NCBI RefSeq assembly: GCF_000238355.1
Contig: NZ_AHCA01000003.1
Span: 186,001-250,000 of the forward strand
Direction of reading: 5' to 3'
DNA length: 64,000 nt
DNA from: Pseudoalteromonas haloplanktis ATCC 14393
GTDB lineage: Bacteria > Pseudomonadota > Gammaproteobacteria > Enterobacterales > Alteromonadaceae
Shown piece by piece: positions 15,651-28,066 of the stretch. The position numbers were made by a program, and so were the translations under genes. Numbering within the stretch: the first letter of the stretch is position 1; each line of letters begins with the position of its first letter. The notes under the pieces were generated by a model. The model did not search any database, was not told where the DNA came from, and saw only the letters and a list, made by a program, of their open reading frames with translations.

Positions 15651-17321
15651 ATGCCAGCAAAGATTTTTTCTAATGCCAAAATATTAATAGTGGAAGAGCA
15701 ACCTCTTGCCCAAAGCTATATGAAACAATCGCTCGAAAAACTAGGCTTTCGGCAGTTACGCTTTGCTGAGCATGCTAATTCAGCTAAAGAGCAGTGTCTC
15801 ACAGAACAATTTGACCTCATTGTGTGCTCGTTTAATCTGAGTAAAAATCAAGATGGCTATCAGCTATATGAAGAGCTACGGGTAAAACGCCTAATAAAAC
15901 ATTCTACCGGCTTTATTTTCATTTCTGCTGAAACTAGCGGCTCGCTTGTTCATAGCGTTTTAGAGCTGCAGCCTGACGACTTTTTAGTCAAACCTTTTAC
16001 AGTATATGATCTCAAGACACGTATAGAACGAATTTTACTACGTAAGAATAACCTCCAAACAATATACAACTTCATTGACGATGGTAATGACTCAAAAGCA
16101 TTAAAAGAGATCAACACTGCGCTTGATAAAAAAGGCAATGCTTATAGTGCGATCTTATTACGTTTAAAAGGCGATGCCCTACTTCGCTTAAAACGTGCTG
16201 ATGTTGCAAAGGATTTTTTTAAGTCCGTATTAGATATTCAGAAGTTCGCTTGGGCCAAAGTTGGATTAGTGGAAGCGTTAATTGCAAATAATGAGCACAT
16301 TCTTGCACAAAGAATGCTCAAGACAATGCTGCAGCGTCATGAAACACGATTAGTTGCACTGGATTTACTTGGTAAGTTAGAAATCAAACTGAATCAATTT
16401 GAGTTAGCTCAAGATTTTTTAAGCCAAGCAGTTGATATTGCACCACGAAATATAGAGCGTCAAAAGTCACTGAGCCATGTTTCCTTGATCAACCACGACT
16501 ATGAAAAGAATTATATTACGCGAAAAGACATCGCTAATTTTGCTAAGCACTCAATCCACGATCACCCTGATGTGTATTTAAATGCAGCGCGTGCAGGTAT
16601 TGACTTTGCTCTTACAACAGATCAAAGCGACCAAATTCAACGTATTTCTAGACAAACAAATAAATATTTAACAGACTTAAAAAGCCAGTTTCCTAATAGC
16701 CATAATCAAGCACAGATTGATGTTTTAAATGCCCGCCTGCACTACCTAAAGGACGAGCATCAAAAAGCCAAAATGCTGATCGAACAGCTTGATGATGACG
16801 ATAATCATATTCGCTCGGTGGATGGCGCACTTGATAAAGCAAAAGCATTTCATGAGCTGGGGTTTCATCATAAAGCGCAATCACTGTTCAGCCAGATTAT
16901 CAGCCATTGTGAGCGTCACCCAACGGTCAGTGATCCTATCTATTTACGGTATATTCAACAGCAACAAAGCGAGCGCCGCGATATAAAAATGGGGCCGAAA
17001 GAACTAAACAACCATGCTGTGACTCAGTTTAATCGTGGCCAATTAAATACCGCGCTTGAAGCCTTTACTCAAGCATTTAGGATCATGCCTCGTAACCCCA
17101 GCATTGCATTAAATTTATTACAATGTCTATTTGATAGTAACAAGCAAAATGGCCACACATTAAATCTAGTAATGGCAAAAAAATGCTATGCGCTTCTCAA
17201 TTCAACATCATTAGATAATGAGCAACAGCAACGCTTCAATAAAATAGTTATGCAAGCGACAGCAATGGGACTGACGCTTGCCAGTTTAGAAGAGCCAGAT
17301 AAAAAAAATAAACAATTATAA
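15651..17321 (+). CDS. Receiver-domain protein with TPR repeats, phospho-acceptor Asp missing
   Basis: A protein of about 556 aa: an N-terminal response-regulator receiver (about 8-125) followed by helical TPR-like repeats to about 530. The receiver keeps the acidic pair (EE at 15-16) and the conserved Lys (K114 in VKPF), but the phospho-acceptor position reads CSFNL with Ser60 where Asp is expected. It may therefore be phosphorylation-independent and act as a protein-protein scaffold. There is no DNA-binding or enzymatic output domain. I chose ATG 15651; a GTG at 15636 would add five residues, and neither has a strong ribosome-binding site. Confidence 0.8.
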   Translation: MPAKIFSNAKILIVEEQPLAQSYMKQSLEKLGFRQLRFAEHANSAKEQCLTEQFDLIVCSFNLSKNQDGYQLYEELRVKRLIKHSTGFIFISAETSGSLVHSVLELQPDDFLVKPFTVYDLKTRIERILLRKNNLQTIYNFIDDGNDSKALKEINTALDKKGNAYSAILLRLKGDALLRLKRADVAKDFFKSVLDIQKFAWAKVGLVEALIANNEHILAQRMLKTMLQRHETRLVALDLLGKLEIKLNQFELAQDFLSQAVDIAPRNIERQKSLSHVSLINHDYEKNYITRKDIANFAKHSIHDHPDVYLNAARAGIDFALTTDQSDQIQRISRQTNKYLTDLKSQFPNSHNQAQIDVLNARLHYLKDEHQKAKMLIEQLDDDDNHIRSVDGALDKAKAFHELGFHHKAQSLFSQIISHCERHPTVSDPIYLRYIQQQQSERRDIKMGPKELNNHAVTQFNRGQLNTALEAFTQAFRIMPRNPSIALNLLQCLFDSNKQNGHTLNLVMAKKCYALLNSTSLDNEQQQRFNKIVMQATAMGLTLASLEEPDKKNKQL

Positions 17322-17363
17322 TAACGTTAGCTAAATTTAGTTACTTTGTATGAGTAATTTAAG

Positions 17364-17816
17364 TTACAGCTTTTGCAATGATACAGCGTTAATACAATAC
17401 CGTAAGCCACTTGGCATTGGGCCATCAGGGAATACATGCCCCAAATGCGCATCACACACATTGCACACCGTTTCTATTCGTTGCATGCCGTGGCTTTTAT
17501 CACTGTTATACGCGATTGAATTAACTTGCGCAGGTTGAGTAAACGATGGCCAACCAGTGCCACTGTCAAACTTCTCATCGCCATCAAACAGTAAGTTATC
17601 ACAGCATATACAGGCGTACTTACCTGGTTCAAACAAAGTGCAGCTGTCAGAGCTGTGCGGACGCTCAGTGCCTTTATTGCGAGTAACATAAAAAGCTTCT
17701 TCGCTTAATTGTTCTCGCCATTGTTGCTCTGTTTTGACGACTTTGCGGCTCGGCTCTGGGTTGCCATTTGTGGCAAAGTTTAAAATATCATTCCAATTCA
17801 ACATAACTGACCTCAT
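17364..17816 (-). CDS. msrB: Peptide-methionine (R)-S-oxide reductase
   Basis: MsrB reduces the R epimer of methionine sulfoxide in proteins. At 150 aa it shows the zinc-binding Cys pairs (in YACICCDN and CNVCDAHLGH), the GTGWPSF motif and the catalytic Cys in RYCINAVSL. It overlaps the msrA stop by 4 bases and is translationally coupled to it, giving a complete two-enzyme repair operon. An internal Met (MLNWND) could be an alternative start. Confidence 0.93.
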   Translation of the reverse strand: MRSVMLNWNDILNFATNGNPEPSRKVVKTEQQWREQLSEEAFYVTRNKGTERPHSSDSCTLFEPGKYACICCDNLLFDGDEKFDSGTGWPSFTQPAQVNSIAYNSDKSHGMQRIETVCNVCDAHLGHVFPDGPMPSGLRYCINAVSLQKL

Positions 17817-18322
17817 TGACTAAGATGGGCTAATTTACTGTAATCTACATTATCACGGTATCGCGCTAATAGCATTGCGAGCTTAGGGTTTATTCGCACT
17901 TCACAAAAGGGTTTGTTTGGGTTTGAAAAATAATAATTCTGATACTGACTTGGTGAGTGTTTAAACTCCCCTGCGCTGAACACTTGCGTGATCAAAGGAG
18001 CAAGATAATCAGCCTGCTTTAAATTTAAGCCCTGTAACGCAGCATCATATTGCTCGTCGCTATAAACATAAATAGCCGAACGGTACTTATTACGCATACT
18101 GTGAGTACTGGTCGCGCTGTGGGTATCAATGTGAATAGCGATTAAATCAATCAGACTGATTTTTTCTGGATCAAAGTAAAGCCTTATTGCTTCGCTAAAT
18201 TGACTACCTTGCTCTGTCGTTTTAAACCAGCCTTGCTCCACCTTAACAACCCCTTTTAGTGCACTAAAAATCGCCTCCGTACACCAATGACAGCTACCAC
18301 CAAGGCCAACTTGCTGCTGCAT
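17813..18322 (-). CDS. msrA: Peptide-methionine (S)-S-oxide reductase
   Basis: MsrA reduces the S epimer of methionine sulfoxide. At 169 aa it has the catalytic motif as GGSCHWCTEA, a variant of the usual GCFWG, with the nucleophilic Cys near residue 11, plus HIDTHSATST and the KYRSAIY motif typical of the family. It is the first gene of the msrA-msrB pair and starts only a few residues before the active site, as a cytoplasmic form should. Confidence 0.9.
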   Translation of the reverse strand: MQQQVGLGGSCHWCTEAIFSALKGVVKVEQGWFKTTEQGSQFSEAIRLYFDPEKISLIDLIAIHIDTHSATSTHSMRNKYRSAIYVYSDEQYDAALQGLNLKQADYLAPLITQVFSAGEFKHSPSQYQNYYFSNPNKPFCEVRINPKLAMLLARYRDNVDYSKLAHLSQ

Positions 18323-18383
18323 GCTATACCTCCTACGGTTTTATTGTTGAACTAACTAATACCGTGGTAATCAAGGTTTAATT

Positions 18384-18824
18384 TCATACGATGGTAATTG
18401 ACAGCTTTTCATGTTCTGTAAAAAGGCTATTAAAGTAATCTAAAAGTTCAGCTTGAGAAGCAGGTAAGCCTATCGTGCATTGCTGCTGTTCGCTGGAAAA
18501 AATAGTGCATTGGTCATCCCGACACTGTATTTTCTCAATACTATCAATTACCAACCACTGTGGGCCATGAACCCTGTCGAAAAATCCTGACAAAGTAAAC
18601 AATAAAAGGTGCTGTTGCTCTCGCTGAATAAATTTATCTAAAGGATTACGTGCTTTAAAGAGTAGCGTAAGGCGATAACAACATGAACTAAATACAAACA
18701 GCCATAAAGCAATTAAAAATATGAACCAAGCCTGTTGTAATAACTCAGTAAATACACTCAACAATACTAATACTACACCAAAGCAACCGACGATCAGCGC
18801 CAATCGTTTATTAATTGCTTGCAT
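18384..18824 (-). CDS. Hypothetical membrane protein
   Basis: A 146-aa protein with two closely spaced transmembrane segments (about 10-55) and a cytoplasmic C-terminal domain of about 80 residues. I recognise no family. I chose ATG 18824 because GGAG lies 5 bases upstream; an upstream ATG at 18890 would overlap the previous gene by 41 bases. It probably forms an operon with the DUF2919 and DUF3392 genes. Confidence 0.65.
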   Translation of the reverse strand: MQAINKRLALIVGCFGVVLVLLSVFTELLQQAWFIFLIALWLFVFSSCCYRLTLLFKARNPLDKFIQREQQHLLLFTLSGFFDRVHGPQWLVIDSIEKIQCRDDQCTIFSSEQQQCTIGLPASQAELLDYFNSLFTEHEKLSITIV

Positions 18825-18849
18825 TGCAGCTCCTCTTAATTTGCATTTG

Positions 18850-19343
18850 TTAATGGCGTTTATTATCAGTTTCTGGATCAGGCCAATCATTAAAAAATAC
18901 CGTTAGATAACGGCTTTTCGCTAAATACAGTAACACCCACAATACAGTCACCATCTGTAAGGCTAAAAACATCGAAAATTGATAATAACTATGCGCCGCT
19001 TGAATAACTAACCAGCTTAAATCTATTGCAGCGCAAACCAATAATGGCCAGCGCATAAAACGCCATATTCGCGCAAAGCGTGCCGCACTAGCGGCATTTT
19101 TTTGCGGCCTACGCAGACAAAACACCACTGCCGGAATAATCGCGATTGCACCGATGGCCAAAGCACTGAAAAAATCACTCTTCGATCGAAATACCAACGA
19201 CATCAAATCAAGCTCAGGACGGCGGCTAAGTGCCGCAATGATCCAAATAAAATATGCTCGCAGCAAAATCAACAAACTCAAATGAAATGCTATCGGTGTA
19301 CGGTATGTGCCGTATTTATCCCAATACTCAGGTCCATACCTTT

Positions 19344-19347
<4 letters not shown>
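18850..19347 (-). CDS. DUF2919 inner-membrane protein (YfeZ-like)
   Basis: A 165-aa protein beginning with a short soluble stretch containing WDKYGTYRTPIAF, typical of DUF2919, then about four hydrophobic segments. The family includes E. coli YfeZ and its function is unknown. The start overlaps the DUF3392 stop by 4 bases, suggesting coupled translation within a ligA-distal operon. Confidence 0.75.
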
Positions 19348-21741
<2,394 letters not shown>

Positions 21742-21798
21742 TCATCATTAAGTGGCTTATAAAACTCTTAACTAATTAATTTTATACATAGCAAATGA

Positions 21799-22563
21799 TT
21801 AAACTGAGAAACGTCTCACTTTTTCAACATACTCGCGCACGCTATCAACCGTCATTGCTTCACGCTGTGAATCTAAAATAGTGGCGCCAAATTCATCCGC
21901 TAACTTTTTAGCTGCACTGTGTAACATATTAAATGCTGCAAGGCCGTCACCATCACACGGTAAGGTCATAAATAAGCTGATCCCGGCAGTACTAAATTGT
22001 TCCATATTATCAATATCAAACGTGCCTGGGTTGTACATGTTAACTAAGCGAAATAACACAGGTCCGTGGCCGGCTGGATCTAAGTGACGATTAAAAAAAC
22101 CTTCTTCAGAATATTTAAAGCCAAGGGTGTTAACAGCTGGCAATAATTTACTGCCTTCCATATTTAAGCCTTCCGGCATTTGAATATGCACGATGATAAA
22201 ATCACTGGCTGCAGGCTGTTCAGGCTCTTGCTCAGGCTCAGTAATGACCTCATCCTGAGGCTCTGCAGGGGCAACTACTGCCTCCTCCGGCTCTGGCGCT
22301 GTAAATGAATTAGCCTGGGGCTGCTTGTCTTCTGCGCTAAAGCTTAAATCGCCAAACTGCGGTTCGTCACGCTCAGCATGAGAGACTGGCTCAGGTGCAC
22401 TTTGACGCTCAATAGGTGCTTGATGATCCGCAGGCTCAACCCGTTCGTCATTTGTCGCAGTGGGTGCATCTTTCTTACGCACTGACCATAGGCCATGTAT
22501 TAATAATCCACCAATGACTACTACACTGATAATGATTAAAACCCATCTTAATTGTTCGGCCAT
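21799..22563 (-). CDS. zipA: Cell division protein ZipA
   Basis: ZipA tethers FtsZ to the inner membrane. At 254 aa it has the N-out transmembrane anchor (about 7-26), a charged stretch, a Pro/Glu/Gln-rich linker (about 35-125) and the C-terminal FtsZ-binding domain (about 128-254). The order smc-zipA-ligA is a conserved gammaproteobacterial arrangement and supports the call despite the low similarity usual for the linker. Confidence 0.93.
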   Translation of the reverse strand: MAEQLRWVLIIISVVVIGGLLIHGLWSVRKKDAPTATNDERVEPADHQAPIERQSAPEPVSHAERDEPQFGDLSFSAEDKQPQANSFTAPEPEEAVVAPAEPQDEVITEPEQEPEQPAASDFIIVHIQMPEGLNMEGSKLLPAVNTLGFKYSEEGFFNRHLDPAGHGPVLFRLVNMYNPGTFDIDNMEQFSTAGISLFMTLPCDGDGLAAFNMLHSAAKKLADEFGATILDSQREAMTVDSVREYVEKVRRFSV

Positions 22564-22603
22564 CCCCTCACCTTTTATTATCTATTTACTCAAATATTAA
22601 TAA

Positions 22604-25600
22604 TTATGCGTGTGCCATTTGCACCGCTTGTTCTATATCTACAGCAACCATACGCGAAACGCCTGGCTCAGCCATTGTTACACCCGTCAATCTACCAGCC
22701 ATTTCCATGGCAATTTTATTATGACTGATATAAATAAATTGCACCGATTGTGACATTTCCTCAACTAATCGGCAAAACCGTCCAACATTCGCATCATCCA
22801 ATGGCGCATCTACTTCATCCAGCATACAGAACGGAGCTGGATTGAGCCTGAATATTGAAAACACTAATGATAATGCGGTCAGCGCTTTTTCTCCACCACT
22901 TAAAAGGTGAATTGTTGAATTTTTCTTGCCCGGTGGGCGTGCCATTATACTAACACCACTTTCTAATAAGTCATCACTGGTTAATTCTAGGTATGCACTG
23001 CCGCCACCAAATACTTTTGGGAACAACTGAGCAAAGTCGCGGTTAACTTGATCAAACGTTGCTTTAAAACGCGTTTTAGTTTCACGGTCAATCTTGCCAA
23101 TTACCCCCTCAAGAGTCGTCAAGGCTTGAGTTAAATCTTCAACTTGGGCATCTAAATACTGACTTCGCCGCTGCGCTTGTTCAAACTCATCAATTGCCGC
23201 TAAATTTACAGCCCCCAACTCAGCTAAATTCTGCGTCACTTTATTAAGCTGACCTTGATGTGTACTTATGTTGGCATTGTCAGGAAGGCGCGCCAATATC
23301 TCTTTCAAGTTTTGCTGTAATTCATCAAGCGGCTCAAGCGCTGCTTGTGCTTTCACTAATAAGCTTTGCTCCTCAAGGGCATGTTGTTGTAATTGCTCTT
23401 GCAATAACACCATTTCCGCCTGTGATGCTTTTAGCGTTGATTGCTTATCAGCAAGTGCTGTTTTAGCCTCACTCAATGCAGTTTGCAAATTTTTGAGCTC
23501 AATGTCACTTTGTTGGTTTTGCTCTAACAATACTATGATTTGCTCTGCCACTTCTTCTAACGGCATAACAAGCTCTTCTATTTGTGCTGTTAATTCCAGC
23601 ACAGCCTCATGAGCCGATTCACACGCAGTAATAGCATGTTGTAGCTTAGTGTCACTAAGTTGGCATTCACTACGCGCCTTTTGTTCACTCAGTGTCGCTT
23701 GATGAGCCTGTGTTTTATAACGCTCTAACTGTGTATTGGCTTGTCGAAATTGCTCATCACTTTGTTGTTGCCGCAATTGTGCAGCATCGCGATTAGCCGT
23801 GATTTCGTCGCGTTGCTTTGCCAGCTGTTCGATATGCTGCTGTTGAGCTGTTAGCTTATCTTCAAGGTTAGCGTATTCAACATTTAACTGTGTAAGTTTG
23901 TTTTGTAACTTGTGCTGTTGATGTTGAAATTGCTGTAACTGCTCTTTCAACATATCGCGACGAGTACTGCCAGAAGCCACTTGTTGAGCAAGCTGATGAA
24001 CCGCAGCTTTTAATGTTTCACTTTGTGTATTGAGCTCTTCACATACTTGCTGCTGCGCTGTTACTGAGGTGTTTTGTATCGTAAGCTCGCTATTGATCTG
24101 CGCAGTTAACTGCGTCGCCTCAAGTAACTGCTTATGCTTTACAAGCAATGAGTTATCAGCAGTTTTATCCGCTTGCTGCTGCCAGTTTCGGCCATGAATA
24201 TTACCATCACTATCTATCACAGCCAGCCAGTATTGATCGGCTAAATCATCACCACTGAAGCGCTCTCTATAAGCAATTCTATGTAATAAATCAGGGTAAA
24301 TTCCTTGCTCTATAAATGTGGCCAGTGAACCTTGAGGTGCGACATCAACAGTGGGCCATATTCCATTAGCAGTGGCCGCAGCGGTTACATTTAACTGTTC
24401 AAGCCCTTGCAGTGCCTGTTCAACTAAATGTTCATAGCCACTGCGCACAACTAACTGCGCTAATAAATTACCTTCGGCGTGCGCTTTCGTATCCCCAAGC
24501 ATTGAATTCAAGCCCGCTATTTTAGCTTTCGTTTCGTTGAGTTGCTGAGTAAGTGTTTGCTGAGAATTTTTATAGCTACGCAAGGTCGCTTGAGCATCCT
24601 GCGCGCTGTTATGTACTTTATTTAGCGCGGTTTGTTTTGCTGCAAGCTCCTGAGTTAACGACTGCATTAGTTGCTGTTGTTGTGATACTTGCTCAGCAAT
24701 TGGATTATCGGCAAGCTCTGCTAACTCGCTAGCCAACGCGGTTTGCTGATCTTCAATATAATGCTGATTTTGCGTGTAGTGTTCAGCAATATTCTGTTGC
24801 TGGCTATAGTGCGCGTTTATCGTTTGAAACTGTTCGTTAATAGCTTGCCAATCAGCGATTGCATGCTCTTTTTCTACCTGTAACTGAGTTACAGTTTCTG
24901 TCATTTCAGCAACCTGCTCTGTACAAATTATGGTATGTTCAATTGCCTCTTGTAAGGTATTTTGTTGCTCATTAGCGTAATCTTTTTGCTGCTGTTGTAG
25001 TTGCTGATTTTGCAGTTGTAATTGCTGTTGTTTAAGCAAATTGTGATTAAACGCTTGTTGTTGCTGTTTTAAACTAATTTGTTGTTGCTCAGCGCGAGTA
25101 AGTTCAGTGTGCGTTTTATGTTGGGTTTGCTGCGCATCATTGAGCTTTTCCAGCTGATGTTGAACTTGGTTTTCAAGACTTGCCAGTACATCATCATGAC
25201 CTGAATGGGCGAGCTTAAAAAAGCTAATTTGCTCATTTAACTGGGTCATTTGATCGGTTTTTGCAACTTGCTGTTGATGCAGTTTCTGCCATTTTAATAC
25301 AGCTAACTGACCTTTAAGAGTTCGCTCTTGCGCTTTTAGCTCTCGGTATTTTTTTGCCTCTACTGACTGTACCGCCAACTTATCAACTTGGGCTTGTAAT
25401 TCTTTACGTACATCAAGTAAACGCTCAAGGTTTTCGCGAGTGCTTTTAATTCGAGTTTGCGTTTCACGGCGACGCTCTTTGTATTTTGAAACCCCCGCGG
25501 CTTCTTCCAAAAATACGCGTAAATCAGCTGGTTTGCTTTCAATCAAGCGTGAGATCATGCCCTGCTCGATAATCGCATAGCTACGCGGGCCAAGGCCGGT

Positions 25601-25999
25601 GCCTAAAAATATATCCGTAATATCACGCTTACGGCACTTACTGCCGTTAAGAAAATATAATGATTGTCCATCGCGCGTCACTAAGCGCTTGATAGCCACC
25701 TGATTACGATCCGCAAAGGTATTGGGTAAATGCCCTTGCGTATTATCAAAAATAAGTTCGACAGATGCTTGCGATATCGGTTTGCGATTAGTTGAGCCAT
25801 TAAAAATAACATCGGTCATAGCATCACCGCGCAAGTTTTTCGCAGAGCTTTCACCTAGCACCCAGCGCACCGCATCAATCACATTAGACTTGCCGCAGCC
25901 GTTTGGGCCTACAACACAGGTCATTTGATCAGGAAATGGAATTTTAGTGGGCTCTACAAAGGATTTAAAGCCCGCTAATTTTATGCTGCTCAGACGCAT
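22604..25999 (-). CDS. smc: Chromosome segregation protein SMC
   Basis: SMC is the condensin ATPase that compacts and resolves the chromosome with ScpA/ScpB. The 1131-aa protein has Walker A GPNGCGKS at 31-38, two long Gln-rich coiled coils, a hinge near 500-630 and a C-terminal head with LLSGGEKALTALS and Walker B PFCMLDEVDAPLDD. SMC rather than MukB fits Alteromonadales. It is the first gene of the smc-zipA-ligA run, 41 bases from zipA. Confidence 0.95.
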   Translation of the reverse strand: MRLSSIKLAGFKSFVEPTKIPFPDQMTCVVGPNGCGKSNVIDAVRWVLGESSAKNLRGDAMTDVIFNGSTNRKPISQASVELIFDNTQGHLPNTFADRNQVAIKRLVTRDGQSLYFLNGSKCRKRDITDIFLGTGLGPRSYAIIEQGMISRLIESKPADLRVFLEEAAGVSKYKERRRETQTRIKSTRENLERLLDVRKELQAQVDKLAVQSVEAKKYRELKAQERTLKGQLAVLKWQKLHQQQVAKTDQMTQLNEQISFFKLAHSGHDDVLASLENQVQHQLEKLNDAQQTQHKTHTELTRAEQQQISLKQQQQAFNHNLLKQQQLQLQNQQLQQQQKDYANEQQNTLQEAIEHTIICTEQVAEMTETVTQLQVEKEHAIADWQAINEQFQTINAHYSQQQNIAEHYTQNQHYIEDQQTALASELAELADNPIAEQVSQQQQLMQSLTQELAAKQTALNKVHNSAQDAQATLRSYKNSQQTLTQQLNETKAKIAGLNSMLGDTKAHAEGNLLAQLVVRSGYEHLVEQALQGLEQLNVTAAATANGIWPTVDVAPQGSLATFIEQGIYPDLLHRIAYRERFSGDDLADQYWLAVIDSDGNIHGRNWQQQADKTADNSLLVKHKQLLEATQLTAQINSELTIQNTSVTAQQQVCEELNTQSETLKAAVHQLAQQVASGSTRRDMLKEQLQQFQHQQHKLQNKLTQLNVEYANLEDKLTAQQQHIEQLAKQRDEITANRDAAQLRQQQSDEQFRQANTQLERYKTQAHQATLSEQKARSECQLSDTKLQHAITACESAHEAVLELTAQIEELVMPLEEVAEQIIVLLEQNQQSDIELKNLQTALSEAKTALADKQSTLKASQAEMVLLQEQLQQHALEEQSLLVKAQAALEPLDELQQNLKEILARLPDNANISTHQGQLNKVTQNLAELGAVNLAAIDEFEQAQRRSQYLDAQVEDLTQALTTLEGVIGKIDRETKTRFKATFDQVNRDFAQLFPKVFGGGSAYLELTSDDLLESGVSIMARPPGKKNSTIHLLSGGEKALTALSLVFSIFRLNPAPFCMLDEVDAPLDDANVGRFCRLVEEMSQSVQFIYISHNKIAMEMAGRLTGVTMAEPGVSRMVAVDIEQAVQMAHA

Positions 26000-26066
26000 C
26001 TAATTGGTTTACCGATTATTATTGTTATCTGCTTGAGGTTAATTTAACCCACTTTAGGTCAAAAGG

Positions 26067-26798
26067 TTAAGCTTGGCGTTTAAAATTATCTAAAATAATC
26101 CCTGTTGCCATGGCAACATTGAGTGATTCAGCCGCGCCAAATGCTGGAATAGTAATCTTATTAGTAACAAGTGCGGCGCATTCAGCGCGAATACCATGAG
26201 ATTCGCTGCCCATTAGTAATACTCCAGTTTGCGTGAGTGTTGCTTGGTGCAGATTTTCACCTTCTAAAAAAGCACCATAAATAGGTAAATTAAGCCCATT
26301 TAAATAAGTAGGCAGATCAACTTGGCTAACAGCAACTCGAACAAACGATCCCATTGTGGCACTAATGGTTTTTGGATTGTATGGGTCGGCGCTGTCTAAA
26401 CTTGTAACAATGTGCTTTATGCCATACCAGTCAGCCACGCGAATAATTGTCCCGAGATTCCCCGGATCTGACACACCATCAAGTGCTAATATCAAGCCTT
26501 CTGATGCTGGCAAGCTAACTTTAGGCATAGCAACAATCGCTATAGCCGCATTGTTTGACACCAAAGTGCTGGCTTTGGTTAGGCTGTTTTCATCCGCTTC
26601 AACCATAGTTACATGAGTAAATTCACTTTGAAACTGCGCAATAAAAGCCGCTGTAGCAAATACATCAACAATCGCCAAGCCACTTGCCAATAACTCAAGT
26701 ACGTTTTTCTCACCTTGTACAAGGTATTGATTATATTGCTTTCTGTACTTTTTTTGACCTAATGCGCGAATTAGCTTGAGTTGGTTTTTTGAAATCAT
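26067..26798 (-). CDS. SpoU/TrmH-family RNA 2'-O-methyltransferase
   Basis: A 243-aa SPOUT methyltransferase. Residues 1-95 resemble the small substrate-binding domain (KKYRKQYNQYLVQGEKNV). The knotted domain has motif 1 NLGTIIRVADWYG, motif 2 LLMGSESHGI and motif 3 SLNVAMATGIIL. The specific rRNA or tRNA target cannot be assigned; RlmB, TrmH and TsnR relatives look alike at this level. Confidence 0.88.
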   Translation of the reverse strand: MISKNQLKLIRALGQKKYRKQYNQYLVQGEKNVLELLASGLAIVDVFATAAFIAQFQSEFTHVTMVEADENSLTKASTLVSNNAAIAIVAMPKVSLPASEGLILALDGVSDPGNLGTIIRVADWYGIKHIVTSLDSADPYNPKTISATMGSFVRVAVSQVDLPTYLNGLNLPIYGAFLEGENLHQATLTQTGVLLMGSESHGIRAECAALVTNKITIPAFGAAESLNVAMATGIILDNFKRQA

Positions 26799-26968
26799 AA
26801 CAGCCTCATAAAATGACGTCGTGAGTATAACAGATATAACCGAAAGTTCTAAAATTGAAAAATAAACAATTTATAACGTTTTATCAGTCGTTACAGTAGA
26901 TTGTGATTGATTAAAAAGCGTTTTTTGAGTACCTTTTATGACTAAAATAAAAAGGAACTGGAAATAAA

Positions 26969-28066
26969 ATGGAACCCACCACACATTCAACTGAATCACC
27001 CTCAACTACAACAAGCTCAACTATTTTTCAAGGCCGAGTCCAATTTAGTGGTCAAGCTGGTGAATTTTTTGGTATTTGGACAGTTAATATTCTGCTGAGC
27101 ATTTTAACCCTCGGTATTTATTCGGCATGGGCTAAAGTACGCACCTATCGTTATTTTTACGGTAACACCCAAATCGATGGCCATAGTTTTGACTACTTAG
27201 CCACCCCAATACAAATTCTCAAAGGTCGTATTTTAGCGGTGGTAGTATTTGTAATTTATAGCCTTGTTGTACAGTTATTACCATTAATTGGACTTTTATT
27301 CGCACTCGGTTTTTTATTGGCTATGCCTTGGATAATCAACCAAGGCCTACGTTTTAATATGCGTATGACCCGCCATCGTAACGTACGTTTTGCATTTTCT
27401 GGCAACTACGGCGACGCATTCGTTAACTTTGTACTATTGCCTATCGCCAGTGTATTCACATTGTATTTATTACTGCCTTACGCGCTAAAACGTATGGATC
27501 AATATTTACATGAAAATATCAGCTACGGTAATAAAGCTATCAATGTGAATCTCAAAGGTGAAACCTATTATATGGCTACACTTATTACAATCGGAGTCGC
27601 CATCGCAGGCCTAGTGATCTTTGGTATTTTTGCAGGGCTTAGCGGTGTTGCGATGAGTGTAGGTAATGTTGATGCAAAGAGCTTAAGTATCTCGACAATA
27701 TTTTTTCCATTACTGATCATGGCTTTATATATTGCGTTTCTGACCTTGATCAGTGCAGTTTATCAATCAATTATTCGTAATCATATTTTTAACAGTAGCG
27801 AGTTTAGCGATGTGACCAGCTTTAAATCAGATTTAAAAGCTGCTGACTACGCAATGCTTCTGTTTACTAATACATTAGCAATTATCTTTAGTTTAGGTAT
27901 GGCTTATCCATGGGCAAAAATACGTAAAGCACGGCTACTCGCAAAAGCGACAGAGGTGACCATCTACAGCGGTGCCCTTTCAATTATTGATACGGCACAA
28001 CAAGAGCAATCATCATTTGCTGAAGAAGCGGCAAATGTGTTTGATATTGATATTTCGCTTACTTAA
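26969..28066 (+). CDS. DUF898 membrane protein (YjgN-like)
   Basis: A 365-aa protein with a short polar N-terminus, then FQGRVQFSGQAGEFFGIWTVN and TLGIYSAWAKVR, the signature of DUF898. The motif family recurs in the C-terminal half (YPWAKIRKARLLAKAT), so it is an internal duplication with about six to eight membrane segments. Its stop is followed immediately by the ATG of the M48 peptidase gene, and it begins a three-gene operon. Confidence 0.85.
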   Translation: MEPTTHSTESPSTTTSSTIFQGRVQFSGQAGEFFGIWTVNILLSILTLGIYSAWAKVRTYRYFYGNTQIDGHSFDYLATPIQILKGRILAVVVFVIYSLVVQLLPLIGLLFALGFLLAMPWIINQGLRFNMRMTRHRNVRFAFSGNYGDAFVNFVLLPIASVFTLYLLLPYALKRMDQYLHENISYGNKAINVNLKGETYYMATLITIGVAIAGLVIFGIFAGLSGVAMSVGNVDAKSLSISTIFFPLLIMALYIAFLTLISAVYQSIIRNHIFNSSEFSDVTSFKSDLKAADYAMLLFTNTLAIIFSLGMAYPWAKIRKARLLAKATEVTIYSGALSIIDTAQQEQSSFAEEAANVFDIDISLT

